Source: Clostridium sp. OS1-26 (lineage in GTDB: Bacteria > Bacillota > Clostridia > Clostridiales > Clostridiaceae). From it: a stretch of DNA of 64,000 nt. A model generated the notes under the pieces. It did not search any database. It saw only the letters and a program-made list of their open reading frames with translations, and was not told where the DNA came from. The translations under genes were made by a program, and so were the position numbers. The stretch is taken from the NCBI RefSeq assembly GCF_030915445.1, contig NZ_CP133264.1, forward strand, positions 496,001 through 560,000. The letters are read 5' to 3'. This document shows positions 29,125-37,012 of this stretch, piece after piece (within the stretch, counting starts at the first letter, position 1; each line of letters begins with the position of its first letter).

Positions 29125-29667
29125 CTATAGCTTTTCATTATTTTTATAATTGTCATTCAAAAATTGCGTAAGTGCTTCGATTTTATCTTCTACATTTTTC
29201 TGGCGATCTCTAATCCCACTTTGGCTTAATGGTTTTCTTTCCTTAATAAGTTCCATTTCTCTTTTTTTTCGTGATCCGTTATTACTATTTTTTTCAATTA
29301 ACTTAAATTTCAATGTTATGCCTGGATCATCAATTGTTTTGTCTGTAAAACCAAAATATTCCGGTTTCTTTTTTAACTCATATAGATGTGATGCACATCG
29401 TACTAAAACAAAAACTGACTCGCCAATATAAAGAACCTCAGATTTTTTATTTTGATCTATACTAATCTCATAGATACCTGAACCTATCGCTTGGATTAAA
29501 TCATCTTGAAAAAATTCAACTTTGATATTCATATTTATCCCCACTTTCTTAGACAAAATACTATTTATATGGAACTCAATAAATGATGTTTGCTTCGCAT
29601 TTTCCTTCAAATGCGAACTAATAACCATGATGCGAGACTTTTCAACGTGATATTTAATGAGATCCAC
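29125..29667 (-). CDS. GIY-YIG-like nuclease domain protein
   Basis: 180 residues from a GTG, or 135 from an ATG at 29532 that has a GGGG site. The core reads SGIYEISIDQ ... VLYIGESVFVLVRCASHLYEL, matching the GIY and YIG strands followed by Arg and His of GIY-YIG nucleases. A later MELIKERKPLSQ supplies the expected metal-binding Glu, and NxxL-type ending is roughly present. Such nucleases occur as phage homing or restriction enzymes. The family call rests on motifs only. Confidence 0.6.
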   Translation of the reverse strand: MDLIKYHVEKSRIMVISSHLKENAKQTSFIEFHINSILSKKVGINMNIKVEFFQDDLIQAIGSGIYEISIDQNKKSEVLYIGESVFVLVRCASHLYELKKKPEYFGFTDKTIDDPGITLKFKLIEKNSNNGSRKKREMELIKERKPLSQSGIRDRQKNVEDKIEALTQFLNDNYKNNEKL

Positions 29668-29780
29668 CAGGTACTAACTACAGCAAGATTTTTAAGTAAC
29701 CATATTAAAGAATTGACGACTCGGTAAATTCTCGGAGTCCTTTTAATTCATTTAAGAAATCTGTATATTTTAAATCAGTA

Positions 29781-30011
29781 TTAATCTCTAACATTATTGT
29801 TTTCTCCTTCTCTAAATTTAGGGATTAACTTTGCTTCATCATTTTCCACTTCAAAAACTAAAAAATCGCTATCTTCCTCAACACATTCTTTTTCATATTT
29901 AAATTCTTTATCAATTAACATCTCAAAATAGTTTGTTTCTTTGTTTAATTCAAATACTGGACATTGTTCAAATCTGACATCACCAATATAGATTGCTCTA
30001 ATCTTCTTCAC
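29781..30011 (-). CDS. Hypothetical protein, 76 residues
   Basis: Read from a GTG at 30011 with AGAGGTG 6 bases upstream; the frame extends further upstream but without a good start. The product (KKIRAIYIGDVRFEQCPVF...) is small, acidic and strand-rich with an acidic middle. No family recognised. Between the GIY-YIG gene and the serine recombinase, all on the minus strand. Confidence 0.55.
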   Translation of the reverse strand: MKKIRAIYIGDVRFEQCPVFELNKETNYFEMLIDKEFKYEKECVEEDSDFLVFEVENDEAKLIPKFREGENNNVRD

Positions 30012-30169
30012 AAAATCACCTCTTATTCTTTTCTTAGCGTGGTATTTGCCGGAAATGTTGGCTACACCTCTTATAGTTAAATATTGAATATTAAATGTTA
30101 ACAAATATGCAGAATACGTCTTCTTACCATTAGTCCAAGAGATATAGAAAAGACGTATAAGATATAAAA

Positions 30170-30757
30170 CTATATGTCTTCTCTCCTTTTTCGTACCTCT
30201 CTAATTAGAGTACTTTTGCTTATATTAGTTATTTGTACAACTTCATTATAACTATATTTCCCACCCTTTATCATTAACATATCTAATGCATTATCTAATT
30301 GTTTTTTACTATATTCCTTAGGTCTACCTTCTCTAAAACCTTCTTTTGTTTTTGCTATTGCCTTGCCACTTTGAGTACGTTCTATAATCATAGCTCTCTC
30401 AAATTCTGCAAATGCTAGCAAATTAGTTACTATTAATTTACCCATAGGAGTATCTTCTATTAGCCCCATATTTAATATATGTATCTTAACACCTTTTTTT
30501 AATAGCTTATCAATATATTCCAAGCCTTCTTGTGTGCTTCTACAAAACCTATCTAGCTTAGTAACTACTAGAACATCATCATTTTGTAATTTATCAACTA
30601 ATTCATTGAATATCTTTCTATCACTCTTGGCACCACTGTATGCTTCCTTTTCAATTATCGCATTTATATATCTGCTTAATATTTGCTCTTCTTGTTCCTC
30701 AAAACTATTTCCTTTAATCTGTGCTTTTGTACTTACTCTACAGTATCCATAAATCAT
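30170..30757 (-). CDS. Serine recombinase (resolvase/invertase family)
   Basis: 195 residues. N-terminal catalytic domain: IYGYCRVSTKAQ with the nucleophile Ser at about residue 9, and VVTKLDRFCRSTQEGLEYI with the conserved DRxxR-type arginines. The E-helix follows (LLAFAEFERAMIIERTQSG) and then a C-terminal HTH_7 domain (YNEVVQITNISKSTLIREV). It catalyses inversion or resolution between short sites. It is divergent from the Cas12f1 gene across about 260 bases rich in inverted repeats, so its sites may be there. It is a standard Pin-type layout, not the reversed layout of IS607 transposases. Confidence 0.88.
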   Translation of the reverse strand: MIYGYCRVSTKAQIKGNSFEEQEEQILSRYINAIIEKEAYSGAKSDRKIFNELVDKLQNDDVLVVTKLDRFCRSTQEGLEYIDKLLKKGVKIHILNMGLIEDTPMGKLIVTNLLAFAEFERAMIIERTQSGKAIAKTKEGFREGRPKEYSKKQLDNALDMLMIKGGKYSYNEVVQITNISKSTLIREVRKRREDI

Positions 30758-30788
30758 AAATTTTCACCCTCACTTTTGGATATAAGTT

Positions 30789-30838
30789 TTGACACCGTTG
30801 TATGTATTGATTATACGTCATTAATTTATTGGTGTCAA
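30789..30838. promoter_or_regulatory. Inverted repeat between the recombinase and cas12f1 (operator or recombination site)
   Basis: TTGACACC at 30789-30796 and GGTGTCAA at 30831-30838 are exact inverted 8-mers 34 bases apart. The left arm overlaps a possible -35 (TTGACA) with TATACG 17 bases on, pointing toward cas12f1. It could be a resolvase site or the binding site of a looping repressor. Confidence 0.45.
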
Positions 30839-30906
30839 TACTGTTAAGTTAAGACACTGACAAATTTTATTTTTGCGCTTAGTATGAATTTGGGAATCGC
30901 ATCCTC

Positions 30907-30927
30907 GATGTACGAAATTCGTACATC
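30907..30927. promoter_or_regulatory. 21-bp perfect palindrome upstream of cas12f1
   Basis: Ten-base arms GATGTACGAA and TTCGTACATC meet around a single central base. It lies about 90 bases upstream of the effector start, in the likely 5' leader. A dimeric repressor operator is the simplest reading; an RNA hairpin in the leader is possible. Confidence 0.5.
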
Positions 30928-31015
30928 AGAAAGAACTATTCATTTTACTAAAATTCTTTGTAATAGAATTATATTTCTAAAGTTGCATAAAATACTGAAT
31001 AAAAAGAAGGTTGCT

Positions 31016-32320
31016 ATGATGAATAAGTGTATAAAAGTTGCAATTAAACATTGTGATGAATTAGATATGAAGTTATTAGATAAAATTCTAAAAGATATAA
31101 GCTATAAGACTTGGAAAGCATGTAATAGAGCTATGACTTATTTCTATACTTTCACTATGAAAAGTATGATATATAAGGATACTACTGGCAAAAACATAGA
31201 TGAAAAGAAAACTTTTGGTAAGACTCATGGTGCATGGATTGAAAACCAAATGAATGAAATAATGAATATATGTAATTCTAGAAATGTAGCACAAACAAGG
31301 CAATTCGTATCTAAAAGATTTAATGATGATAAGAAAAAAGGCCTGTTAAAAGGTGATGTTGCTATTACAAACTTTAAAAAAAATATTGCTATAATAATTC
31401 ACAATAAAAGTTTTAAAGTAACTCAAGGAAATAAGGGTTATGAAATAGAGTGTAGTTTGTTTAATTCAAAATACCAAAAGAAAAACAACATTGCTAAGCT
31501 TACTCTTTTAGCTGATAGGATAGATAATTCTAAAAAGGCAACCTTAAATAAACTTGCAACAGGTATTTACAAACAATGTGCATCTAAAATAACTCAGGAT
31601 AAAAAAGGGAAATGGTATTTTCATATATGTTTTAGTTTTGAACCTAATAAAAAAGAACTAGATTCAAATAGAATACTAGGTGTTGACTTAGGCATAATCA
31701 ATGTCGCAACTATGCAAATATTTGATTCTAACTTAGGAATATGGGATAAACTTAGTTGGAATGAATGCATCTTAGATGGAAGAGAACTTATACATTATAG
31801 GCAAAAAATAGAACAACGTTACCATGACTTATTCAGAAGCAGTAAAATTGCTGGAAATGGTAGAACTGGTCATGGGCGGCTAACTAGAATTCAACCAGCT
31901 AATAGGTACAGAAATAAAATATCCAATTTTAGAAATACTTTAAACCACAAATACAGTAGATACATTGTTGATTTTACAGTGAAACATAATTGTGGCATCA
32001 TACAAATGGAAGACTTAAAAGGATTTAACCCTGAAAATAAGTTTCTAAAACAATGGGCTTATTACGATTTACAACAAAAAATACAATATAAAGCAGAAGA
32101 AAAAGGAATAATTGTAATGTATAAAAAACCTTTTAAAACTTCACAGAGATGTAGTATTTGTGGTTGCATTAATGAAGAAAATAGAGATTGTAAAAATAAT
32201 CAATCTAAATTCAAGTGCGTTGTATGTGGATATGAAGAAAATGCAGATATTAATGCGGCTAAAAATTTAAGCATTCCAAACATAGAAGATCTTATAGAAG
32301 AACAATTAAAAGCAAAATAA
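31016..32320 (+). CDS. cas12f1: Cas12f1-type miniature CRISPR effector nuclease (type V-F)
   Basis: 433 residues counted from the second ATG (31019), with AGAAGG just upstream; the frame extends 44 codons further but without a ribosome site. The C-terminal half has RTGHGRLTRIQPANRYR and the complete RuvC triad: D223 in GVDLGIINVA, E331 in IIQMEDLKGF, D410 in ENADINAAKNL. A zinc ribbon lies between the last two (C378, C381, C400, C403). From memory, it aligns along its length with AsCas12f1 of Acidibacillus (422 residues), for example SRYIVD, QMEDL, YYDLQQKI and TSQRC. A TnpB nuclease is the alternative, but no TnpA or element ends are present, and a tracrRNA-like region and CRISPR repeats follow. 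Confidence 0.87.
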   Translation: MMNKCIKVAIKHCDELDMKLLDKILKDISYKTWKACNRAMTYFYTFTMKSMIYKDTTGKNIDEKKTFGKTHGAWIENQMNEIMNICNSRNVAQTRQFVSKRFNDDKKKGLLKGDVAITNFKKNIAIIIHNKSFKVTQGNKGYEIECSLFNSKYQKKNNIAKLTLLADRIDNSKKATLNKLATGIYKQCASKITQDKKGKWYFHICFSFEPNKKELDSNRILGVDLGIINVATMQIFDSNLGIWDKLSWNECILDGRELIHYRQKIEQRYHDLFRSSKIAGNGRTGHGRLTRIQPANRYRNKISNFRNTLNHKYSRYIVDFTVKHNCGIIQMEDLKGFNPENKFLKQWAYYDLQQKIQYKAEEKGIIVMYKKPFKTSQRCSICGCINEENRDCKNNQSKFKCVVCGYEENADINAAKNLSIPNIEDLIEEQLKAK

Positions 32321-32329
32321 TTTTGTCAA

Positions 32330-32475
32330 CAATAAAGGGCGACTTAACGTCCTTAGGGCGAGAAGTACCAGTAAGTTTGACATAATCAACATGGCAACAC
32401 TCGCTAAGCCTCAGCTTGACTGGGAAATTCTATGCAGATGCATTATGCAAGGCGCATAGAAACATATCAGTAATT
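32330..32475 (+). ncRNA. Putative tracrRNA of the Cas12f1 system
   Basis: Non-coding and hairpin-rich, directly after cas12f1. Helices: GGGCG/CGTCC (32337-41/32348-52); GCGAG/CTCGC (32358-62/32400-04) enclosing CCA/TGG and GTTTGA/TCAAC; CTCAG/CTGGG (32410-14/32420-24); TTCTATGC/GCATAGAA (32428-35/32454-61). The next bases AAACATATCA (32460-32469) are an exact anti-repeat to TGATATGTTT in both CRISPR repeats, and AGGC at 32450-32453 can pair with GCCT beyond it. The segment GGCGAGAAGTACCAGTAA resembles what I recall of the AsCas12f1 guide scaffold. Confidence 0.8.
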
Positions 32476-32497
32476 TTAAAAATCGCTTAATTGTATT

Positions 32498-32598
32498 AAT
32501 TAGTAACTAATATATGATATGTTTAAGCCTAAACATAAATTTAACGAATATGTAAATTTTGAATTAGTACTAATATATGATATGTTTAAGCCTAAAAC
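32498..32598 (+). CRISPR. CRISPR mini-array: two 37-bp repeats, one 27-bp spacer
   Basis: Repeat 1 is 32498-32534, the spacer 32535-32561 and repeat 2 is 32562-32598. The repeats share ATATATGATATGTTTAAGCC and differ by two compensating single-base indels (AGTAACT versus AGTACT; TAAAC versus TAAAAC), so both are 37 bases. The repeat starts with a short self-complementary stretch (ATTAGTACTAAT in repeat 2). No further copy is found 63 bases up- or downstream, and no adaptation genes are nearby. Two copies alone would be weak; the anti-repeat and effector next to them make the call. Confidence 0.75.
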
Positions 32599-32699
32599 CT
32601 TATTTATCGATACTAATCAAGGTTCGATTTGAAAATAATTCAAATATTTTACATTATATACGATAAAAATTTCTATATAGAACTACATTTATTTGTCTC

Positions 32700-33617
32700 T
32701 TATATGATGATTTGAATGTTACTTAAACTTATCTTTTCTTCTATTATAGAATCAAAATATGTTTTAATAATTTCACTACTTTTAGAACCTAATTCACTTA
32801 TTAAATAATGATTTGCCTCAAACTTAGTTCCAAGACAACAGGCCACAGTAAAACAGTCAGCAAATACCTCTGGTCTATGTTGTTGCTCAACTATATCCCA
32901 TTTGTTATGGAATGCTTTTTCAAATATTAAATCAAATCCATCTGGAAATATATTTACGTTTCTAGTTAGAGCTATATGTAATGCATGTCCAACTTCATGC
33001 AAAAATATAACTACAGATATATCTGAATGACCTTCTGTATATTTACTTCTTGAATTAATTATTGTATTTATGTGTGCTAAATAAACAGAGTTAGATTTTT
33101 CATTTACTAAATTAAAATTTAATATTGATAAAGAACGTCTCTTGGTAATTACCTTAAGAGCCTTTTCTACCGTAATTAATTTTAATAACTCAATAATTAC
33201 TTTTTCAGAGATTAGGTTATAGTCATTTCCATTTGATTCTTTATAAGCATTAAGAAATTTTAACACTTCATCTAGCCATATTTTATATTGTCCAATGGTA
33301 GGACTTTTTCCTAATGGAATAGCAAAGTAGCCTAATAACATAGTATAAGATTCTGTTTGTTTAAAATATCTACAATTATTTCTATAGAATCCCCTTGAAT
33401 TTTTATTTAGTATTAAATACCCTCCCATACATGCAGCAATAAAATGATTATTCACTAAACCTATGAATTCCTTGATAAGCTTTTTTCTATTAAATGATGC
33501 ATTTATAATGCTATCAATTTTTATAAGTTGCTTTATAAAACTTTGATTAGTTTTACACTTTTTAAATAATTTTTTGGATTCTATATTAAGTAATTCTATA
33601 TCTTCACATTTTTCCAT
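32700..33617 (-). CDS. Zincin-like metallopeptidase-domain protein of unknown role
   Basis: 305 residues from ATG 33617 (GAGGTG upstream). A helical N-terminal half is followed by the zinc-binding HExxH motif in VVIFLHEVGHALHIAL (about residues 212-217). A possible third ligand Glu follows about 40 residues later in RPEVFADCFTVACCLG, a pattern seen in ImmA/IrrE-like and other zincins. No signal peptide. It converges on the Cas12f1 array. Its role is unknown; the neighbourhood makes an anti-phage or regulator-cleaving function possible but unproven. Confidence 0.6.
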   Translation of the reverse strand: MEKCEDIELLNIESKKLFKKCKTNQSFIKQLIKIDSIINASFNRKKLIKEFIGLVNNHFIAACMGGYLILNKNSRGFYRNNCRYFKQTESYTMLLGYFAIPLGKSPTIGQYKIWLDEVLKFLNAYKESNGNDYNLISEKVIIELLKLITVEKALKVITKRRSLSILNFNLVNEKSNSVYLAHINTIINSRSKYTEGHSDISVVIFLHEVGHALHIALTRNVNIFPDGFDLIFEKAFHNKWDIVEQQHRPEVFADCFTVACCLGTKFEANHYLISELGSKSSEIIKTYFDSIIEEKISLSNIQIII

Positions 33618-33750
33618 AATACACCTCATTCATTACATTAATAATTGTGTTCAGTAGACATTAAATCAAACCTGATGGTATAAAGTAGCTGTGGGATATT
33701 CCTCCCATATCTTTTATAAGTTCTTAATTAATATCATCCAATATTTTTAA

Positions 33751-34740
33751 TCATAAGGTCCTTACTTCTTCCAAGCTCATTCTATTTATAATTCTTAACA
33801 GCTCTTTTCTATCCTGTTGTATGTATATACCTGTTACTGTTAAGCTGTGTCCTAATAATTGAGATATAATAGTTTGATTAACACCCATCTCTGATAAATT
33901 TTGACTATATCTATGCCTGAAAGCATGAGCGTGGGCAATTTCTTTTTTTATCCCTCTGGCTTTTCCGCAATAAATTTTAATTAATTTATGTACAGTCTGC
34001 CTTGTAATAACTCCCTCTCTACTTGTAAATAAATATTCCTTATATTCTTCTTTAAGTGGCTCTCGTCTGTATTCTAAATACTCTTTTAGCTGAACTTTTA
34101 ATCTTTCTGCTATTAATAATTCTCTGTATTTATTCCCTTTACCTTTAATCATTACAGAATCTTTGGCTACATCATTTATCTTTAGTTGCAACATTTCTGA
34201 AACCCTTGCACCTGTATAAAATAAAGTATAAAAAATTGCTATTGCTTTATGGTCATTTGCTTTTTTAGCTTGTCTTAAAATTCTTATAATGTGGTCATTA
34301 GTTATTAGTTCATTTGCAAAGTTCTGTTGCTCTATCTTAATTTGCTTAATCCTTATAATTATTTTATATCCCAGCTCTTCATCAAGATATTTTAAAAATT
34401 GATTTGCGGCCACAATCTTTGTGTTAATAGATTTTATTCCTATAGCTCTACCCTTGTATTTATAATCTTCTTTTAAATAAGCCCTATATCTTTTACTATC
34501 TATGCGTGAGAATTCCTTTAATTCTTTCCCTCTATACCATTCTAAAAATAGCTTTATATTCCTGGTATAGTTTTCGATAGTTTTTTCACTTAATTCTATT
34601 TCTCTTGTAAAACAGTTAATAATAAAATCACAAACAATACTTTTATATTGTTCTTTTATCTGGTCAACTAATTTTATAATAACCATTGCTCTTTCTTTTT
34701 CATTCATTATATTGAGCAATTCTGTTTCAAATTTTCCCAC
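33751..34740 (-). CDS. XerC/D-like tyrosine recombinase
   Basis: 329 residues. SAM-like N-terminal domain (about 40-130), then the catalytic domain with Arg in YTGARVSEMLQL, HAFRHRYSQNLSE (HxxR), LLGHSLTV and the nucleophile Tyr in TGIYIQQ. The 40-residue N-terminal extension is unusual for XerC/D and more plasmid-like. It could resolve multimers or excise an internal module. Co-directional with the short recombinase fragment upstream. Confidence 0.85.
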   Translation of the reverse strand: MGKFETELLNIMNEKERAMVIIKLVDQIKEQYKSIVCDFIINCFTREIELSEKTIENYTRNIKLFLEWYRGKELKEFSRIDSKRYRAYLKEDYKYKGRAIGIKSINTKIVAANQFLKYLDEELGYKIIIRIKQIKIEQQNFANELITNDHIIRILRQAKKANDHKAIAIFYTLFYTGARVSEMLQLKINDVAKDSVMIKGKGNKYRELLIAERLKVQLKEYLEYRREPLKEEYKEYLFTSREGVITRQTVHKLIKIYCGKARGIKKEIAHAHAFRHRYSQNLSEMGVNQTIISQLLGHSLTVTGIYIQQDRKELLRIINRMSLEEVRTL

Positions 34741-34815
34741 TTATAAAAAAAACCTCCTTAGAATCTTCTTTAGCTTTATGTTTGTCCACCATTATACTTA
34801 AATAAATTTAACTTA

Positions 34816-35157
34816 TTATTCAATAGAGTTTCTAAAGTTGTACCCGTAGTTTAACATAATTATTTTATCTTTATCATACTTCCACCCATTGAACTCCAAG
34901 TATCTAAATAAATGTCCTATTTTTAGTGATATTGTTTCTCTCTTTAACCCTCTCTTTTCTAATAATCTTCTATAAGAAAAAAGAGTTATTTCTTTTACAT
35001 CCTCTATAGTTAATCCTAAAATATCTAAATGCTGTTCAAATTCAACTATACTATTTTTATAAGCTCTTTTTGTTTTTTCTGACATTGGCTTTAATTCTTT
35101 CTTTTCAAACTTTTCTATACGTTCTTTAACTGCTTCTTTAACTATAAATCTTGTCAT
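34816..35157 (-). CDS. Stand-alone integrase core-binding (SAM-like) domain protein
   Basis: 113 residues matching only the N-terminal DNA-binding part of a tyrosine recombinase (EKTKRAYKNSIVEFEQHLDI, then LFSYRRLLEKRGLKRETISL). No catalytic Arg, HxxR or Tyr. Either a truncated gene or a small directionality or antagonist protein. It ends 75 bases before the full recombinase gene. GGGGA precedes the ATG. Confidence 0.55.
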   Translation of the reverse strand: MTRFIVKEAVKERIEKFEKKELKPMSEKTKRAYKNSIVEFEQHLDILGLTIEDVKEITLFSYRRLLEKRGLKRETISLKIGHLFRYLEFNGWKYDKDKIIMLNYGYNFRNSIE

Positions 35158-36020
35158 ATCCCCACTCCTTCTTTAAAACAATTATTTAATATCTATTACT
35201 GCAGTAACTTTGCAATATATTTGATGTAATATTCCATCAAATGTGGTCTTCTATACATTGATTTAATTAAGTTCTCAATTGATATGCAATTAAAATTGAG
35301 TTGAATTAAGTTTGTTTTTAGTAATTATAATTGAGTGTTGCAATTTTTAAATATTCTCATTTCATAGTCTTAATCATATTTTTTACTTATTATCCTTTTA
35401 TTAGGTTGATTTTAAAATTTGCGTTTATTCTTCCCCCATATAATTTAAAATTTAGCTTCTATTTAGTGATTTTCTTATAACATTCTTAATCCCTTTATTT
35501 TCAGTGCATAACAATCGATTTCATTTTTTTTACTTTTATTCTATGTTATTACTTTAATGTAATTTCAATTTTTATGTTGAAACATACTTTTTTATCAATT
35601 AGGCTTCTTTTTTTCTGATTCAGTTTACCTTACTCTAATTTTGTTACTCTTACATTTTATCCCTTAATATACTGTAAAATCTACATTTTCTAAAATTTTT
35701 ACTTATAAATAACTCATTCTCAATTGTTTTATACCTCCCATCTCTCTTATTTTTTCCATTTCTCATTTTTAAAAAACGTTACTATAAATCCATTGATTTC
35801 ATACCTTTATACACACTCATAAAAGTAGTTTTATTATATGGTATTTAATACCTCATTAAAGTTGAAATATAATACGGGTATTCGGAATTTATTCAAATTC
35901 CTTTTCCCGTATTTAATAATTTCCACTTTAGAACTCTCAAGTATCTGGGTTTTTAGAGCTATCTAATATTATTTGTCAAAACCTTAATCTTCTTTCTATC
36001 TCTTGAGGTAAAACTTATTA
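35158..36020. other. 860-bp gene-free, very AT-rich region with one large dyad
   Basis: No credible gene on either strand. The sequence is T-rich on the plus strand, with repeated short AATT and TTTT tracts. The main structure is the dyad at 35858-35929. Position next to the replication genes makes this a candidate replication origin or transfer region. Confidence 0.45.
35858..35929. repeat. 72-bp interrupted hairpin in the gene-free region
   Basis: Four stacked stems fold into one long hairpin: AAAGT/ACTTT, GAAAT/ATTTC, AATACGGG/CCCGTATT and GGAATTT/AAATTCC around an ATTC loop. No strong T run follows on either strand. Candidate origin, nick site or transcription attenuator. Confidence 0.65.
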
Positions 36021-36653
36021 CTATTTCATTAATTTTAAATGTTTCACTTTAGGATCGCTTAGTTTCATTGTCTTGCCAGTTTCATTATCAATAATAAATT
36101 TAGTTCCATCTTGATCTGTATGAACAGTATAGATTTTAAGTCCCATTTTGTTAGCAAACTCTTCACCTAATGAAGTTTGCCCCTCCAAACGCCTTATTCT
36201 ACTTATATACTCCATAACTTCAACGTTAAAATCTGTAAGCTCCCAGTTGTGATATTCCCATATAAAATTTAATATTTCTTCACCAATAGGCTTGTCCTGG
36301 TCTAAAGATTTTACATAATTCTTAGTATAAAAATAATCTTTCATACCGTATTTATGGCCCTTATATTCCTTTGTCATAGGGTAAAGCTGCAAAAACTCCT
36401 TTGGTGTTAATGTACTCATTAAATTTTTTATGACGCTTGCAAACTGAAAGTCATATTCCGCAGTCTCCAAATCTATATATTCTGGTTCTTCTTTTGTATT
36501 TATTGCTTTTACTCCGTAAACAATTAGCTTTTTAATAATAGCTCTCCAATCTTGATCTGAATTTTCATCATAAAGCTTACTATACTCTTTTAAAGTATTA
36601 TAATAAGCTTTGAAATATAAATCATGTTTACATGCATTATTTTTATCTTGCAT
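36021..36653 (-). CDS. Hypothetical phage-type protein, 210 residues
   Basis: Begins MQDKNNACKHDLYFKAYYNT, helical, with a later KYGMKDYFYTKNYVKSLDQD and a C-terminal part ending in KMGLKIYTVHTDQDGTKFII. No family recognised with confidence. It closes the minus-strand replication operon that begins at the Cro-like gene, so a role in element replication or early development is likely by position only. Confidence 0.6.
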   Translation of the reverse strand: MQDKNNACKHDLYFKAYYNTLKEYSKLYDENSDQDWRAIIKKLIVYGVKAINTKEEPEYIDLETAEYDFQFASVIKNLMSTLTPKEFLQLYPMTKEYKGHKYGMKDYFYTKNYVKSLDQDKPIGEEILNFIWEYHNWELTDFNVEVMEYISRIRRLEGQTSLGEEFANKMGLKIYTVHTDQDGTKFIIDNETGKTMKLSDPKVKHLKLMK

Positions 36654-36823
36654 AACTTCATTTCTCCTTACTCCTATAACTTTTAAATCTTACTAGCAGC
36701 CTCCCCAGAAGTCTGACAACCTAAGAAAGCATATAACTCTTTTAATTTCATCCTTACTTTATCAATACATTTTAAGAACGAATTTTCTAAAATGAACTAA
36801 CCTTAAATCCGTTTTCTACTACT

Positions 36824-36985
36824 TTACTTCCCAATGTTCCTAAACTCTTCCTCTAACATATCTAAAAACCTTGAAGCTTCAACTATAGTCATTGGTATAT
36901 CTGCTAATGCTTCTTTTATAACTTCTTCTACAGTTTTATTTGTTGTATTAATTACTTTTTCATTTACTAACTTTATTAAACTCAT
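36824..36985 (-). CDS. Small hypothetical protein, 53 residues
   Basis: MSLIKLVNEKVINTTNKTVE begins a mostly helical acidic peptide ending EEEFRNIGK. AAAAGGAAGTG lies upstream of the ATG at 36985. Tight placement between two operon genes and a good codon pattern support it. No family recognised. Confidence 0.5.
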   Translation of the reverse strand: MSLIKLVNEKVINTTNKTVEEVIKEALADIPMTIVEASRFLDMLEEEFRNIGK

Positions 36986-37012
36986 GTACTTCACACTTCC
37001 TTTTACATTAAT

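Noticed and set aside
30838..31015. A group I intron (IStron) upstream of the effector
   Set aside because: The gap to the effector is under 200 bases and lacks recognisable P/Q/R/S core segments.
30884..32320. The effector gene as an IS200/IS605 or IS607 TnpB transposon gene
   Set aside because: No TnpA of either type and no transposon end hairpins. The serine recombinase nearby has the ordinary N-catalytic, C-HTH layout. Full-length similarity to Cas12f1, a tracrRNA-like region with an anti-repeat, and a repeat-spacer-repeat unit fit Cas12f1 better.
31016..32320. A nuclease-dead TnpB-like repressor (TldR type)
   Set aside because: All three RuvC acidic residues and the four zinc-ribbon cysteines are present.
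33680..33715. A terminator after the XerC/D-like gene
   Set aside because: The TGGGA/TCCCA stem is only 5 bp and no T run follows on the minus strand.
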